Notes: generated from the sequence alone by a model not told the origin. A stretch of 64,000 nt of DNA from Arthrobacter jinronghuae (GCF_025244825.1 NZ_CP104263.1:434001-498000); one strand, 5' to 3'; counted from the first letter of the stretch, positions 25,159-34,159 are shown. Translations and numbers: made by a program.

Positions 25159-25950
25159 CTACGAGGGGCGGACGGCGTCCCAGGCCACGGTGATTTCGCC
25201 CAGTCGCCAGCGGGACGGCCCGGTGAGCAGCGGCACTCCGCCGGCCTTTAGTGCGCTGCACATTGCCAGCCAACGGTGCCGGTTGCCGTAGGAGGCCATC
25301 GGTGCGGCTTCCTCCCACGCGCGGTCCATGGCCTGGAGGAAAGCGTGCACCCGCTCTCCGGGAACATTGCGGTGGATCAGCGCTTTGGGCAGACGTTCGG
25401 CGACATCGGACGGGCGCTCGAACGCACCGAACCGCAGGGAAATGCTCAGCGAAACCGGACCCGAGGCGTCCAGTTCCACCCAGGTGGCACGCCGGCCGAT
25501 TTCGTCGCAGGTGCCGTCCACGAAAATCCCTCCCGGTGCCAGCCGCGAGCAGACCATTTCCCAATGCTGGGCGTAGTCCTCTTCCGCATATTGGCGCAGG
25601 ACGTTGAAGGCACGGACCATCACCGGGCGGCGTCCGTCCACGGGCAGTTCGAAGCCGCCCTGCCGGAAGCTCAGCCCCTTTCGTTCCAGCGGTTTGGCTG
25701 CGAGGACGCGGGCCGGGTCAATTTCAATTCCCATGACTTCCACGTCCTCCCGCACTCGTCCGAGGCGGCCGTGGAGTTCGACGGCGGTGGTGGGTGCGGC
25801 GCCGTAGCCCAGATCCACGATCAAGGGATCGGCGGCCTGCCGCAGACGCCACCGCGCAGGCCCTGCCAGCCAGCGGTCCACCCGTCGGAGCCGGTTGGGG
25901 TTTGTAGTGCCCCTGGTCACAGTTCCTACGGGTTTTAGCGGTTTTTGCAC
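25159..25950 (-). CDS. Class I SAM-dependent methyltransferase
   Basis: The 263-residue product has the SAM-binding start LIVDLGYGAAPTTAVEL, an acidic strand end (VMGIEIDPARV), and a later GGIFVDGTCDEIGR segment. This matches a conserved actinobacterial methyltransferase family with no assigned substrate. Two GTG codons are adjacent (25953 and 25950). The second is preferred because a TAGCAT element ends 6 bases before it. It is convergent to the DUF2516 gene. Imperfect short repeats (GCTGCG/GCTGTG/GAGGCT) fill the stretch just after the stop. Confidence 0.8.
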   Translation of the reverse strand: MQKPLKPVGTVTRGTTNPNRLRRVDRWLAGPARWRLRQAADPLIVDLGYGAAPTTAVELHGRLGRVREDVEVMGIEIDPARVLAAKPLERKGLSFRQGGFELPVDGRRPVMVRAFNVLRQYAEEDYAQHWEMVCSRLAPGGIFVDGTCDEIGRRATWVELDASGPVSLSISLRFGAFERPSDVAERLPKALIHRNVPGERVHAFLQAMDRAWEEAAPMASYGNRHRWLAMCSALKAGGVPLLTGPSRWRLGEITVAWDAVRPS

Positions 25951-25956
25951 CACACA

Positions 25957-25962
25957 ATGCTA
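25957..25962 (-). promoter_or_regulatory. -10 element (TAGCAT) of the methyltransferase gene
   Basis: On the minus strand, TAGCAT ends 6 bases before GTG 25950 (3 before GTG 25953). Confidence 0.45.
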
Positions 25963-26341
25963 GCGGGCGCAAGGGGATGCCCCTGACCGCAGGACACCCG
26001 GAAACTGTCGGGTGCCGATTCAGCATGGCTGCCGGGAACCCGGAAACCCGGGAAGCGAGCCGGGGCGGGAAGGAGTCGGGAGCGGGGGCGAGTCGCCGCT
26101 TGCGGACAGAGGATCCCACAGATTGGTGCGGATGTGGCGAAAGGGGTCCAGAAACAGCATCACCACCCGGTGGGGTCCCGTGCAGGCCACCCGCACGATT
26201 TACCGGGCGGGCCTAATCTACTGAGCAGGTAACGGGCTTATGGCCGCCTGATACCCCCGTTATCTGCTCAGTAGATTCCGGGCCCCCGCCCATCTGTCCG
26301 GTCAAAGTGCCGTGGCCCTCCCTGCCCGGTACGCACTCCGA
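25963..26341. other. Non-coding interval between methyltransferase and gpmA
   Basis: About 400 bases with no convincing gene. Short open frames exist but lack family features and ribosome sites. The only structured element is the long inverted repeat at 26215-26277; the divergent promoters lie at the two ends. Confidence 0.6.
26215..26277. repeat. 22-bp inverted repeat upstream of gpmA
   Basis: The left arm (26215-26236, AATCTACTGAGCAGGTAACG...) and right arm (26256-26277) are complementary at 21 of 22 positions, with a 19-base loop. Outside the arms GGGCGGG and CCCGCCC extend the pairing imperfectly to about 26205-26290. There is no U-run, and it lies upstream of both divergent genes, so a terminator role is unlikely. 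Confidence 0.75.
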
Positions 26342-26347
26342 TACCAT
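26342..26347 (+). promoter_or_regulatory. -10 element (TACCAT) of gpmA
   Basis: TACCAT ends 6 bases before ATG 26354 and supports that start over an in-frame ATG at 26312. Confidence 0.45.
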
Positions 26348-26353
26348 GCTTAT

Positions 26354-27106
26354 ATGACCTACAAACTGATCCTTCTGCGCCACGGGCAGAGTGAATGGAA
26401 TGAAAAGAACCTCTTCACGGGCTGGGTGGACGTGGATCTGACGGACCTAGGACGTGAGGAAGCCCTCCGCGGCGGGCAGCTGCTGGTTGAGAACAACATT
26501 CTCCCGGACATCCTCTACACCTCCCGGCTCCAGCGGGCCATCAACACGGCGAACCTGGCGCTGGGCGCGGCCGACCGCATCTGGATCGACGTCAAGCGCA
26601 GCTGGCGCCTGAACGAGCGGCACTACGGTGCGCTGCAGGGCAAGGACAAAGCCCAGACCCTGGCCGAATACGGCGAGGAACAGTTCATGCTCTGGCGCCG
26701 TTCCTACGACACCCCGCCGCCGCCCCTGCCGGATGACAGCGACTTCTCCCAGGCCCACGATCCCCGTTACGCGGATCTGGCCTCCGACGAACTGCCGCGC
26801 ACCGAGTGCCTCAAGGACGTCCTGGAGCGGTTCCTGCCGTATTGGGAATCGGACATCTCCAAGGACATCCGTACCGGCAAGACGGTGATGATCGCCGCGC
26901 ACGGCAACTCCCTGCGTGCGCTGGTTAAGCACCTGGACGGAATCAGCGACGCCGATATTGCAGCCGTGAATATCCCCACCGGCATCCCGCTGGTGTACGA
27001 ACTCGATGAGGACCTCAAGCCGGTCAAGGCCGGCGGTACCTACCTCGATCCCGAGGCCGCCGCCGCCTCCATCAAGGCCGTGGCGAACCAGGGCAAAAAG
27101 AAGTAG
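26354..27106 (+). CDS. gpmA: 2,3-bisphosphoglycerate-dependent phosphoglycerate mutase
   Basis: The enzyme interconverts 3- and 2-phosphoglycerate in glycolysis. The 250-residue product begins [20 protein letters not shown] with the phospho-histidine RHG motif (His11), then FTGWVDVDL, and has the second catalytic His in [27 protein letters not shown] is typical of the dependent type. The start ATG 26354 is set by family length and by the -10 element. A strong bidirectional terminator follows. Confidence 0.97.
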   Translation: MTYKLILLRHGQSEWNEKNLFTGWVDVDLTDLGREEALRGGQLLVENNILPDILYTSRLQRAINTANLALGAADRIWIDVKRSWRLNERHYGALQGKDKAQTLAEYGEEQFMLWRRSYDTPPPPLPDDSDFSQAHDPRYADLASDELPRTECLKDVLERFLPYWESDISKDIRTGKTVMIAAHGNSLRALVKHLDGISDADIAAVNIPTGIPLVYELDEDLKPVKAGGTYLDPEAAAASIKAVANQGKKK

Positions 27107-27138
27107 CACCTGCGCCGCGGGCATCAGCCCCGGTCAAT

Positions 27139-27172
27139 AGAAAGGGCGGTCCCGCACGGGACCGCCCTTTCT
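27139..27172. terminator. Bidirectional terminator between gpmA and phoU
   Basis: AGAAAGGGCGGTCCCG (27139-27154) pairs perfectly with CGGGACCGCCCTTTCT (27157-27172) around a 2-base loop. The arms have A-rich/T-rich ends, so it can act on both strands. Confidence 0.9.
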
Positions 27173-27208
27173 ATGCTCCAGGCCTTGTCGGCCCCTGAGT
27201 TCCGGCCG

Positions 27209-27871
27209 CTACACGCCTGACTCGGACAGGGGGTGCCATTCACCGGTAACGAGGTAGTTGACCTTGCGGGTGACGGAAACGCCGTGATCCGCAAAGCGCT
27301 CGAAGTAGCGGCTGGCGAGGGTCAGGTCCACCGTGCTGACCGCGGGGACGTTCCAGTCCGGGGAGGCAATGGACTTGAAGACCCCGGCGTGCAGTTCATT
27401 GATCCGGCTGTTGGCGTCGTAGATGTCTTTGCTCATCTCCAGGTTGCGCGTCTCCAGCAGCTCTGTCAGCTGTTCGGAGATTCGGAGGTCCAGCTGCGCC
27501 ATCTCGCGGAAGGTCTCCACCATGTTGTCCGGCACCACGTTGGCCGGGTACCGCAGGCGTGCGAGCTGCGCTATGTGCCGGGCCAGATCCCCCATGCGTT
27601 CCAGCGAGGCGCTCATGCGCAGCGATCCCACGATCATGCGCAGGTCGCTGGCCACCGGGCCCTGGAGGGCGAGAACGTCAATGGCACGCTCATCCAGGTC
27701 ATTCTGCAGGAAATCGATCCGCGCGTCGGCAGCGATGACATCCTGCGCGAGTTCGATATCGGCGCCTTCAAAGGCGAGCGTGGCTTTGCGCATCGCCTCC
27801 GTTACCAGCTGGGATATCTGGGTCAGTTCTTCACCGATTTGATGAAGCTCGGCCTGGAAAACCTTGCGCAC
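27209..27871 (-). CDS. phoU: Phosphate signalling protein PhoU
   Basis: PhoU relays phosphate status from the Pst transporter to the SenX3-type kinase and restrains the response. The 220-residue product is all-helical, with two PhoU repeats (each with an E/D-rich metal-binding helix; e.g. SLERMGDLARHIA and YFERFADHGVSVTRKV). The start is GTG 27871 with GAGAGGA 8 bases upstream. It is divergent from senX3-regX3, the classic arrangement, across a 203-base gap holding a PHO-box-like array. Confidence 0.95.
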   Translation of the reverse strand: MRKVFQAELHQIGEELTQISQLVTEAMRKATLAFEGADIELAQDVIAADARIDFLQNDLDERAIDVLALQGPVASDLRMIVGSLRMSASLERMGDLARHIAQLARLRYPANVVPDNMVETFREMAQLDLRISEQLTELLETRNLEMSKDIYDANSRINELHAGVFKSIASPDWNVPAVSTVDLTLASRYFERFADHGVSVTRKVNYLVTGEWHPLSESGV

Positions 27872-27970
27872 TGAAGGGTCCTCTCAAAAGCGGGTGGATC
27901 GTATGGGGTCTGCGGGATTGGTGCGGCCCGGCACCTCCTGCGCCTACGGCCGCTCCTGCAGGATGCCAGC

Positions 27971-28014
27971 CGGGGATGAACCACACTGGCCCCTTAGATG
28001 AACGTTAGTTTAAC
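27971..28014. promoter_or_regulatory. PHO-box-like array of four 11-bp direct repeats
   Basis: Read on the minus strand, four consecutive 11-base units are GTTAAACTAAC, GTTCATCTAAG, GGGCCAGTGTG and GTTCATCCCCG. PhoB/PhoP-type regulators bind 11-bp direct repeats with a GTTCACC-like core (known in Streptomyces PhoP). Units 2 and 4 are identical over GTTCATC; unit 3 is degenerate. It lies between phoU and senX3 and is probably the RegX3 operator. Confidence 0.55.
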
Positions 28015-28062
28015 TAATGGGCCAAAGCCACCGGCTTTCCTTCCCGGCGGCAGGGTCCGGCC

Positions 28063-28068
28063 TAAGCT
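28063..28068 (+). promoter_or_regulatory. -10 element (TAAGCT) of senX3
   Basis: TAAGCT ends 6 bases before GTG 28075; no Shine-Dalgarno. Leaderless start likely. Confidence 0.5.
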
Positions 28069-28074
28069 AAGAGA

Positions 28075-29235
28075 GTGAATCCTGTACTGCTGGCCCTGCT
28101 GGCCGGCCTCCTCGGCCTGGCTGTCGGTGCCTTCGGTGTCCTCGCGTACGGCGCCAGCCAGCGCCAGCGGCGGGAGTTGGCCGAGATCTCCGAGCCGACG
28201 GTCCCCGAGGGCGCTGCCGAGGTACTCGGCGTCATCGGGCGCGCCTACATTGTTGCCGATGCCATTGACGGCGTTGTCCGGGCAAGTCCCGGTGCCTACG
28301 CGTTCGGCCTGGTACGCGGGCATACGATCGTCAACGACCGGTTGCTGGACCTGTGCGCCCGGGTACGCCGCGACGGCGTCATCGAGGAAGCCCGGCTGGA
28401 GCTTCCCCGGGGGCCGCTCGGCGAAGGGTCGCTCATTCTGCAGGTCCGGGTGGCGACAGTGGGGGAGGAGTACGTGCTGATCCTGGCCGACGACCGCACG
28501 GAGATCACCCGAACCGAGGAGGTCCGCCACGACTTCGTTGCGAATGTTTCCCACGAACTCAAGACACCGGTGGGCGCCATCTCGCTGCTCTCCGAAGCGC
28601 TGGATGACGCCGCAGGTGACGAAGAAGCGGTCCGCCGGTTCGCCAAACGGATGCACCGGGAATCCGCCCGCCTCACCGCACTGGTGCAGGACATCATCGA
28701 ACTGTCCCGGCTGCAGAGCACTGACATCGTGGACCGCGCCAAGCCAGTGGACGTGAACCGGATTCTCGAGGACGCCGTCGAAGCCAACCGGCTGAACGCC
28801 GAGAGCAAGAACATAGAGGTACTCCTGGGTGGCAGGTCGGATGCTGCGGTCTACGGCGACGCCCCCATGCTGACCACCGCTTTCCGGAACCTGATCGACA
28901 ATGCCATCCGCTATTCACCCGAGGGCAGCAGGGTGGGGATCGGGTTGCAGTCCCGCAACGGCATGGCCCAGGTCGCGGTGACGGACCAGGGTCCCGGTAT
29001 TGCTCCCGAGGAACAGGAACGGGTGTTTGAGCGGTTCTACCGGATCGATTCCGCCCGTTCGAGGCACACGGGGGGAACCGGCCTGGGGTTGAGCATCGTC
29101 AAGCACGTGGTTGCCAACCACGGCGGCGAGGTGGACCTCTGGTCACGCCCCGGGCACGGATCCACCTTCACCGTGCGGCTGCCCGAAATGGACGCCGCAG
29201 ATATCCGCGAATCTAAACAGGGAGCTACCGCTTGA
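28075..29235 (+). CDS. senX3: Sensor histidine kinase SenX3
   Basis: SenX3 is the phosphate-responsive membrane kinase that phosphorylates RegX3. The 386-residue product has an N-terminal membrane segment (about residues 2-25), a PAS-like domain (about 50-145), a HisKA domain with phospho-acceptor His160 (NVSHELKTPVGA), and an HATPase domain with the N box (NLIDNAIRYSPEGS), DQGPGIAPEEQ and TGGTGLGLSIVKH. The stop overlaps the regX3 TTG by 3 bases. Naming follows the motifs plus the phoU and regX3 neighbours. Confidence 0.94.
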   Translation: MNPVLLALLAGLLGLAVGAFGVLAYGASQRQRRELAEISEPTVPEGAAEVLGVIGRAYIVADAIDGVVRASPGAYAFGLVRGHTIVNDRLLDLCARVRRDGVIEEARLELPRGPLGEGSLILQVRVATVGEEYVLILADDRTEITRTEEVRHDFVANVSHELKTPVGAISLLSEALDDAAGDEEAVRRFAKRMHRESARLTALVQDIIELSRLQSTDIVDRAKPVDVNRILEDAVEANRLNAESKNIEVLLGGRSDAAVYGDAPMLTTAFRNLIDNAIRYSPEGSRVGIGLQSRNGMAQVAVTDQGPGIAPEEQERVFERFYRIDSARSRHTGGTGLGLSIVKHVVANHGGEVDLWSRPGHGSTFTVRLPEMDAADIRESKQGATA

Positions 29236-29918
29236 CCCGGATTCTGATTGTCGAAGATGAGGAGTCCTTCAGCGATCCACTCTCCTACCTGCTGGGGCGG
29301 GAGGGATTCGACGTTGACGTCGTGGACAACGGAGCCGACGCCGTCGCCGCCTTTGAACAGTCGGGCGCGGACCTGATCCTGCTGGACCTGATGCTGCCCG
29401 GGCTCTCCGGCACGGAGGTCTGCCGCCGGATCCGCCAACGTTCGGATGTTCCGGTCATCATGCTGACCGCCCGCGATGCGGAAATCGACAAGGTGGTCGG
29501 CCTCGAGATCGGCGCCGATGACTACGTCACTAAGCCGTATTCCTCGCGCGAGCTGCTGGCACGGGTGCGAGCGGTGCTGCGGCGCCGGGGGGAGGGTGCA
29601 GGAACCGACTTCGCCGGTGCTGCGCTGGAAGCAGGGCCGGTGCGCATGGACGTTGACCGGCACGTGGTACAGGTCAACGGCACCAGCGTGCCCTTCCCGC
29701 TGAAGGAGTTCGAGCTGCTGGAGCTGCTCCTTCGGAACTCCGGCCGGGTCCTGACCCGCGGGCAACTGATCGAACGTGTCTGGGGAGCGGACTACGTGGG
29801 TGACACCAAGACCCTTGACGTCCACGTCAAACGGCTGCGGGCGAAAATCGAGGCCGATTCCTCCGCCCCCAGGCACCTGGTGACCGTACGCGGACTGGGC
29901 TACAAGTTCGAGGCCTGA
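29232..29918 (+). CDS. regX3: Two-component response regulator RegX3
   Basis: An OmpR/PhoB-type regulator of phosphate genes. The 228-residue product has a receiver domain with acidic residues EDEE near the N-terminus, phospho-acceptor Asp52 (LLDLMLPGLSG), the TARD segment and conserved Lys in TKPYSSREL, then a winged-helix DNA-binding domain (FPLKEFELLELLLRNSGRVL then DVHVKRLRAKIE). The start is TTG 29232, a rare codon, overlapping the senX3 stop; the reading frame and family N-terminus (TRILIVEDE) leave no other choice. A strong terminator follows. Confidence 0.95.
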   Translation: MTRILIVEDEESFSDPLSYLLGREGFDVDVVDNGADAVAAFEQSGADLILLDLMLPGLSGTEVCRRIRQRSDVPVIMLTARDAEIDKVVGLEIGADDYVTKPYSSRELLARVRAVLRRRGEGAGTDFAGAALEAGPVRMDVDRHVVQVNGTSVPFPLKEFELLELLLRNSGRVLTRGQLIERVWGADYVGDTKTLDVHVKRLRAKIEADSSAPRHLVTVRGLGYKFEA

Positions 29919-29934
29919 TCCGGGGACGGATATG

Positions 29935-29968
29935 CGAAAGGGCCGGCGCTGCAGCGCCGGCCCTTTCG
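29935..29968. terminator. Bidirectional terminator between regX3 and the lipoprotein gene
   Basis: A perfect 34-base palindrome with half-site CGAAAGGGCCGGCGCTG; the outer CGAAAG/CTTTCG makes it usable from both sides. Confidence 0.9.
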
Positions 29969-29988
29969 GGATCGGTAATGCGGTCTGG

Positions 29989-30528
29989 CTAGTGACCCTC
30001 GCCGGTGGTCGCGGCCTCGGTGGTTTCAACCGGGCGAGGAGTGTACTCGGACCCTGTCGGCAGGTACGGACGGTAATCTTCCTGGTCACCGTTGACCACC
30101 GGAATGTTCAGCTCCGTGGTTTCGTCGTTGAGGACCAGCTCGGCGTCGATGCCGGTGCCGGGCTCCTCCCGGACTTCAGCGACAGTGACGTTTTCCTCGG
30201 CCTCGTCCTCGAAGACGACCTTGCCACCGGCAGGCAGGGTCCAGGACAGCGGTGTGCCGCCAAAGTCCAGGGAGAACCGCTGTGCCTGGTCGGAGTCGTT
30301 GACCACGGTGCCGAGCAGCCGGCCGGGTTCCCCGAAGCCGTTGCTGACCACGAGGATGTTGCGCAGCTGCAGGTCGGCAACGTTCTCCGCGATGCCGTCC
30401 GACGGCGAGTACTCAATGGTGGTTGCCTGCTCGTTCACAGCGCTGCAGCCGGCCGTTCCCAGCATGGCAAGCGCGATGACACCGGCCGCAGCGGTGCGCC
30501 GGACCCGGTTCTTGGGTGTGAATCTCAC
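29989..30528 (-). CDS. Lipoprotein of unknown function
   Basis: The 179-residue product starts at GTG 30528, with AGGAG 8 bases upstream; a longer open frame to 30786 overlaps carD and was rejected. The N-terminus is basic, then hydrophobic and ends in a lipobox (AMLGTAGC), so it is probably exported and lipid-anchored. The mature part looks like an Ig-like or copper-chaperone-sized beta domain (NILVVSNGFGEPGRLLGTVV, then SLDFGGTPLSW), but no named family can be assigned. It sits between regX3 and carD, divergent from carD. Confidence 0.75.
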   Translation of the reverse strand: MRFTPKNRVRRTAAAGVIALAMLGTAGCSAVNEQATTIEYSPSDGIAENVADLQLRNILVVSNGFGEPGRLLGTVVNDSDQAQRFSLDFGGTPLSWTLPAGGKVVFEDEAEENVTVAEVREEPGTGIDAELVLNDETTELNIPVVNGDQEDYRPYLPTGSEYTPRPVETTEAATTGEGH

Positions 30529-30752
30529 AGCACAAACTCCTGAAGTATTGCGGTCTAGCGACCGGAGGCTATCTTTGCTGCCTAGCCTATCGGCAAATCG
30601 GCGAAAAACTGGATTCTTAGGCGGGCGGGGACGGCGCTGCCCGCGCGCTGGAGATGCTCGTGAAGTACCCGTGAAAGGCGGAATACTACCTATACCGGAG
30701 CCCATGCAGTACCTGACCTGCGAAAACTCTACTCGGCGTGTCGCATCTCTGA

Positions 30753-30758
30753 TAAACT
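30753..30758 (+). promoter_or_regulatory. Possible -10 element (TAAACT) of carD
   Basis: TAAACT within TGATAAACT lies 26 bases before ATG 30785. No clear -35 partner was found. Confidence 0.3.
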
Positions 30759-30784
30759 GAGCCCCGGGAAAGGGGAAAGACCAC

Positions 30785-31267
30785 ATGGTTTTTGAGGTTG
30801 GCGAAACAGTTGTTTATCCTCACCACGGTGCCGCGAAGATCGAAGAGATCAAGATGCGAACCATCAAGGGCGAAGAGAAAATGTATCTCAAGCTTAAGGT
30901 GGCCCAGGGTGATCTGACCATAGAAGTACCGGCTGAGAACGTCGACCTCGTTGGGGTGCGCGATGTAGTGGGCAAGGAAGGCCTGGAGCACGTCTTTGAC
31001 GTCCTGCGCGCCGAGCTCACTGAAGAGCCCACTAACTGGTCGCGCCGCTACAAGGCAAACCTGGAAAAGCTCGCGTCGGGCGACGTCGTCAAGGTTGCGG
31101 AAGTTGTCCGCGATCTCTGGCGCCGCGACCATGACCGCGGGCTGTCCGCCGGCGAAAAGCGAATGCTCGCCAAGGCACGCCAGATCCTGATTTCGGAACT
31201 GGCACTTGCTGAAAAGACGGATGAAGACCAGGCAGCAGCCGTGCTCGACGAGGTTCTCGCGAGCTAG
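30785..31267 (+). CDS. carD: CarD-family RNA polymerase-binding transcription factor
   Basis: CarD binds the beta subunit and the upstream edge of the bubble and stabilises open complexes, notably at rRNA promoters. The 160-residue product has the N-terminal RNAP-interaction domain ([20 protein letters not shown]) and a helical C-terminal DNA-binding domain with a conserved Trp region ([17 protein letters not shown], then RDLWRRD). Start ATG 30785 has GGGAAAGGGGAAAGA upstream. Length is normal. It probably acts on the rrn promoters found elsewhere in the window. Confidence 0.96.
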   Translation: MVFEVGETVVYPHHGAAKIEEIKMRTIKGEEKMYLKLKVAQGDLTIEVPAENVDLVGVRDVVGKEGLEHVFDVLRAELTEEPTNWSRRYKANLEKLASGDVVKVAEVVRDLWRRDHDRGLSAGEKRMLAKARQILISELALAEKTDEDQAAAVLDEVLAS

Positions 31268-31283
31268 GCAGCCCAGCCAATGT

Positions 31284-31319
31284 CATCGATTGCCGGTCCT
31301 TCGGGGCCGGCAATCGATG
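31284..31319 (+). terminator. Terminator after carD
   Basis: CATCGATTGCCGGTCC (31284-31299) pairs with GGGGCCGGCAATCGATG (31303-31319) across a UUCG-type loop; TTTAAG follows. Confidence 0.8.
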
Positions 31320-31342
31320 TTTAAGCGCCCGCCTGCTGGCAT

Positions 31343-31348
31343 TAGGGT
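31343..31348 (+). promoter_or_regulatory. -10 element (TAGGGT) of ispD
   Basis: TAGGGT ends 6 bases before GTG 31355. Confidence 0.5.
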
Positions 31349-31354
31349 GGAACG

Positions 31355-32116
31355 GTGTCCACTACCCCTTCCCGCCCGCCGCGGATCGGCGTCGTCGTCG
31401 TAGCCGGAGGATCCGGCCAGCGCCTCGGCTACGGCATGCCCAAGGCCCAGGTCCCGCTTGCCGGGGAACCCATGCTCGTCCACGCGCTCCGTGCCGTCCA
31501 GGCCGCCGATATCGCCGCAGCCATTGCCGTTGCCGTGCCGGCAGGCGACACCCTGATGCGCAGCATCTGTGACCGGTTCCCGGCCACTGTCTCCGCCGTC
31601 GACGGCGGAGCCACCCGGCCCGAATCCGTGCGGGCTGCGCTGCGGGCGCTGCCGGCAGACCTGGACGCGGTGCTGGTCCACGATGCAGCCCGCGCGCTGA
31701 CACCGCCGGAGGTGTTCCACCGCGTGGCAGCAGCGCTGGCCGCAGGCGCCTCGGCGGTCATTCCTGCCATACCGGTGGTGGATACCGTCAAGGACACCGC
31801 ACCCGTGAGGGAGTCCGCCGAGTCCGCCGTCGCCGCACGCCTGGTCACCGGGACGCCCGATCGTTCCCGGCTGCGCGCCGTGCAGACGCCGCAGGGCTTC
31901 GACGCTGCCCTGCTCCGCCGGGCACACGAGGCCGCCCTCTCCTTCGACAAGGACACGGCAGCGGCCGTCACCGACGACGCCATGCTCGTGGAATCCCTGG
32001 GGACCGAGGTCTACGTGGTCGAAGGTTCACAGCTGTCCCTGAAAATCACCACCCCGCTGGACCTGGTGCTCGCGGAAGCGATCCTGGCCGGCGGGAACCA
32101 CCGCCAGGAGGACTGA
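31355..32116 (+). CDS. ispD: 2-C-methyl-D-erythritol 4-phosphate cytidylyltransferase
   Basis: IspD makes CDP-methylerythritol, the third step of the MEP isoprenoid pathway. The 253-residue product has the nucleotide-binding start [20 protein letters not shown] (a variant of the GxGxRxG motif), [15 protein letters not shown], and [14 protein letters not shown]. The C-terminal [16 protein letters not shown] is typical. The start is GTG 31355. It is followed after one base by ispF, with AGGAGG for ispF inside the ispD 3' end. Confidence 0.95.
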   Translation: MSTTPSRPPRIGVVVVAGGSGQRLGYGMPKAQVPLAGEPMLVHALRAVQAADIAAAIAVAVPAGDTLMRSICDRFPATVSAVDGGATRPESVRAALRALPADLDAVLVHDAARALTPPEVFHRVAAALAAGASAVIPAIPVVDTVKDTAPVRESAESAVAARLVTGTPDRSRLRAVQTPQGFDAALLRRAHEAALSFDKDTAAAVTDDAMLVESLGTEVYVVEGSQLSLKITTPLDLVLAEAILAGGNHRQED

Positions 32117-32117
32117 C

Positions 32118-32612
32118 ATGGCCCTGCCACGCACCGGAATCGGCGTCGATGTGCACGCCTTCGCGCCCGACGACGCGCCGCGGCCGCTCTGGGTAGCCGG
32201 CCTTCACTGGGAAGGTGAGCGGGGCCTGGCCGGGCACTCCGACGGCGACCCGGTGTCCCATGCCGCCGCAGACGCACTGTTCTCGGCTGCCGGGCTGGGG
32301 GATCTGGGTACCCACTTCGGCACCGACCGGCCGGAATACGCCGGTGCCGCCGGGACGGTACTCCTCGGCGAAGCTGCCCGCATTGTGCGGGCCGCAGGGT
32401 TCGAAATCGGCAACATCGCCGTGCAGCTGATCGGCAACCGGCCCAAGTTCAGTCCCCGCCGGGCAGAGGCTGAAGCGGTCCTGAGCGCCGCCGCCGGCGC
32501 ACCGGTCAGCGTTTCCGCCACCACCACCGACCACCTGGGCTTCACCGGCCGGGGTGAGGGGATCGCAGCGGTCGCCACCGCCGTCGTCGCCGCCGGGGCG
32601 TCCGCTGACTGA
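32118..32612 (+). CDS. ispF: 2-C-methyl-D-erythritol 2,4-cyclodiphosphate synthase
   Basis: IspF cyclises the CDP-ME phosphate in the MEP pathway. The 164-residue product carries the metal-binding Asp and His residues in GIGVDVHAF and [19 protein letters not shown], then DLGTHFGTD and [17 protein letters not shown]. Length is normal. ATG 32118 has AGGAGG 7 bases upstream. Co-transcribed with ispD. Confidence 0.97.
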   Translation: MALPRTGIGVDVHAFAPDDAPRPLWVAGLHWEGERGLAGHSDGDPVSHAAADALFSAAGLGDLGTHFGTDRPEYAGAAGTVLLGEAARIVRAAGFEIGNIAVQLIGNRPKFSPRRAEAEAVLSAAAGAPVSVSATTTDHLGFTGRGEGIAAVATAVVAAGASAD

Positions 32613-32629
32613 GGGCACGCGGTTTCGGC

Positions 32630-32635
32630 TAGCCT
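32630..32635 (+). promoter_or_regulatory. -10 element (TAGCCT) of cysS
   Basis: TAGCCT ends 6 bases before GTG 32642; no Shine-Dalgarno precedes that codon. Confidence 0.5.
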
Positions 32636-32641
32636 AGAGCA

Positions 32642-34078
32642 GTGAGCTTGAGATTCTATGACACCGCAACAGCGCAGGTCCGGGACTTCGTTCCCCTGGT
32701 CGAAGGCAAGGCCAGCCTCTACTACTGCGGCGCCACCGTGCAGGGGCTCCCGCACGTAGGGCACATCCGCTCCGCCATCGCCTTTGACCAGCTCACGCGC
32801 TGGCTGCGTTACCGCGGGATGCAGGTCACCGTGGTCCGCAATGTGACGGATATTGACGACAAGATCCTGGCCAAGGCAGCCGACTCCGTGGGCGCCGAGC
32901 CGGCTCCCGGCGTCGTCCCCGACGAACCATGGTGGGCGCTGGCCTACCGGTTCGAACAGGAGTTCGCCAAGGCCTACGACACGCTCGGCGTCCAGCGACC
33001 CACCTACGAACCGCGCGCCACGGGCCACATCCCGGAGATGCATGCGCTCATTGCGGCCCTGATCGAGCGTGGACACGCCTACCCTGCCCTCGACGCTTCC
33101 GGCGACGTGTACTTCGACGTGCGCTCCTGGCAGAAGTACGGTTCGCTGACCCGCCAGAACATCGACGACATGCAGGCAGCGCCCGACGCCGGCCCGCGCG
33201 GCAAGCGCGATCCGCGGGACTTCGCGCTGTGGAAGGGGCATAAGGAGGGCGAGCCGGAGACCGCATCCTGGGACAGCCCCTGGGGCCGCGGACGTCCGGG
33301 CTGGCACCTGGAATGCTCGGCCATGGTCACCAAATACCTCGGCACCGAGTTCGACATCCACGGGGGCGGGCTGGACCTGCGCTTCCCGCACCACGAGAAC
33401 GAGATGGCGCAGTCCCAGGCCGCAGGGCACGGCTTCGCGAACTTCTGGATGCACAACGGCATGGTCACCTTCGAGGGTGAGAAGATGTCCAAGTCCATCG
33501 GCAACACCATCAGCCCGACTGAAATGCTGGAGCAGGCCAGCCCGCGCGTGGTCCGGTATTACCTGGGCCAGGCCCACTACCGTTCGGTGCTGGACTACCG
33601 GCCGACGTCCCTGCAGGAGGCTGCCTCCGCCGTGGAGCGTATTGACGGCTTTATCGCCAAGGCCGCGGCCAAGGCTGCTGCGGAGATCGATACCGGGACC
33701 GCCGCGGTTCCGGATGCCTTCGCCGCCGCCATGGATGATGACCTGAATGTTCCCCAGGCCCTGGCAGTGCTGCATGAAACCGTGCGCGCCGGTAACACGG
33801 CCCTCGCAGCCGGTGACAATGAAACCGTTCAGCGCGCGCTGGGACAGGTGCGGGCCATGACCTCAGTCCTGGGCTTGGACGACGCGAAGGACGCAGCGTC
33901 ACAGGCAGGGCCCGCCGACGCCGCACTGGACGCCCTGGTGCAGGACCGACTCGCCGAACGGAACGCCGCCCGCGCCGCAAAGGACTGGGCCCGGGCCGAC
34001 GCCATCCGCGATTCGCTGGCTGCCGCCGGCATCACCGTGGAGGACGGCGCCGACGGCGTTACATGGAGCGTGGCCTGA
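32642..34078 (+). CDS. cysS: Cysteinyl-tRNA synthetase
   Basis: CysRS charges tRNA-Cys. The 478-residue product has the class I signature at [15 protein letters not shown] (HIGH-like, VGHI), the zinc-binding Cys of [17 protein letters not shown], the [15 protein letters not shown] segment, and the KMSKS loop ([11 protein letters not shown]). Length is normal for a complete CysRS, so it is not the shorter MshC ligase. The start is GTG 32642, chosen by the -10 element and family start (SLRFYDTAT). Confidence 0.97.
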   Translation: MSLRFYDTATAQVRDFVPLVEGKASLYYCGATVQGLPHVGHIRSAIAFDQLTRWLRYRGMQVTVVRNVTDIDDKILAKAADSVGAEPAPGVVPDEPWWALAYRFEQEFAKAYDTLGVQRPTYEPRATGHIPEMHALIAALIERGHAYPALDASGDVYFDVRSWQKYGSLTRQNIDDMQAAPDAGPRGKRDPRDFALWKGHKEGEPETASWDSPWGRGRPGWHLECSAMVTKYLGTEFDIHGGGLDLRFPHHENEMAQSQAAGHGFANFWMHNGMVTFEGEKMSKSIGNTISPTEMLEQASPRVVRYYLGQAHYRSVLDYRPTSLQEAASAVERIDGFIAKAAAKAAAEIDTGTAAVPDAFAAAMDDDLNVPQALAVLHETVRAGNTALAAGDNETVQRALGQVRAMTSVLGLDDAKDAASQAGPADAALDALVQDRLAERNAARAAKDWARADAIRDSLAAAGITVEDGADGVTWSVA

Positions 34079-34159
34079 CTCCAGCAGCGGTGTCCGCCAA
34101 CCCGGCCGCGGACTGCGTAAACTGGAAGGGAATGCTTTCTTCTAGTAAAGGTGTAACCG

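Noticed and set aside
25977..26216. Short plus-strand frame upstream of gpmA
   Set aside because: No ribosome site, no family features, ends in the inverted repeat; composition looks non-coding.
30529..30786. Upstream extension of the lipoprotein frame to 30786
   Set aside because: It would overlap the carD start; GTG 30528 has a good Shine-Dalgarno and is directly followed by a signal peptide.
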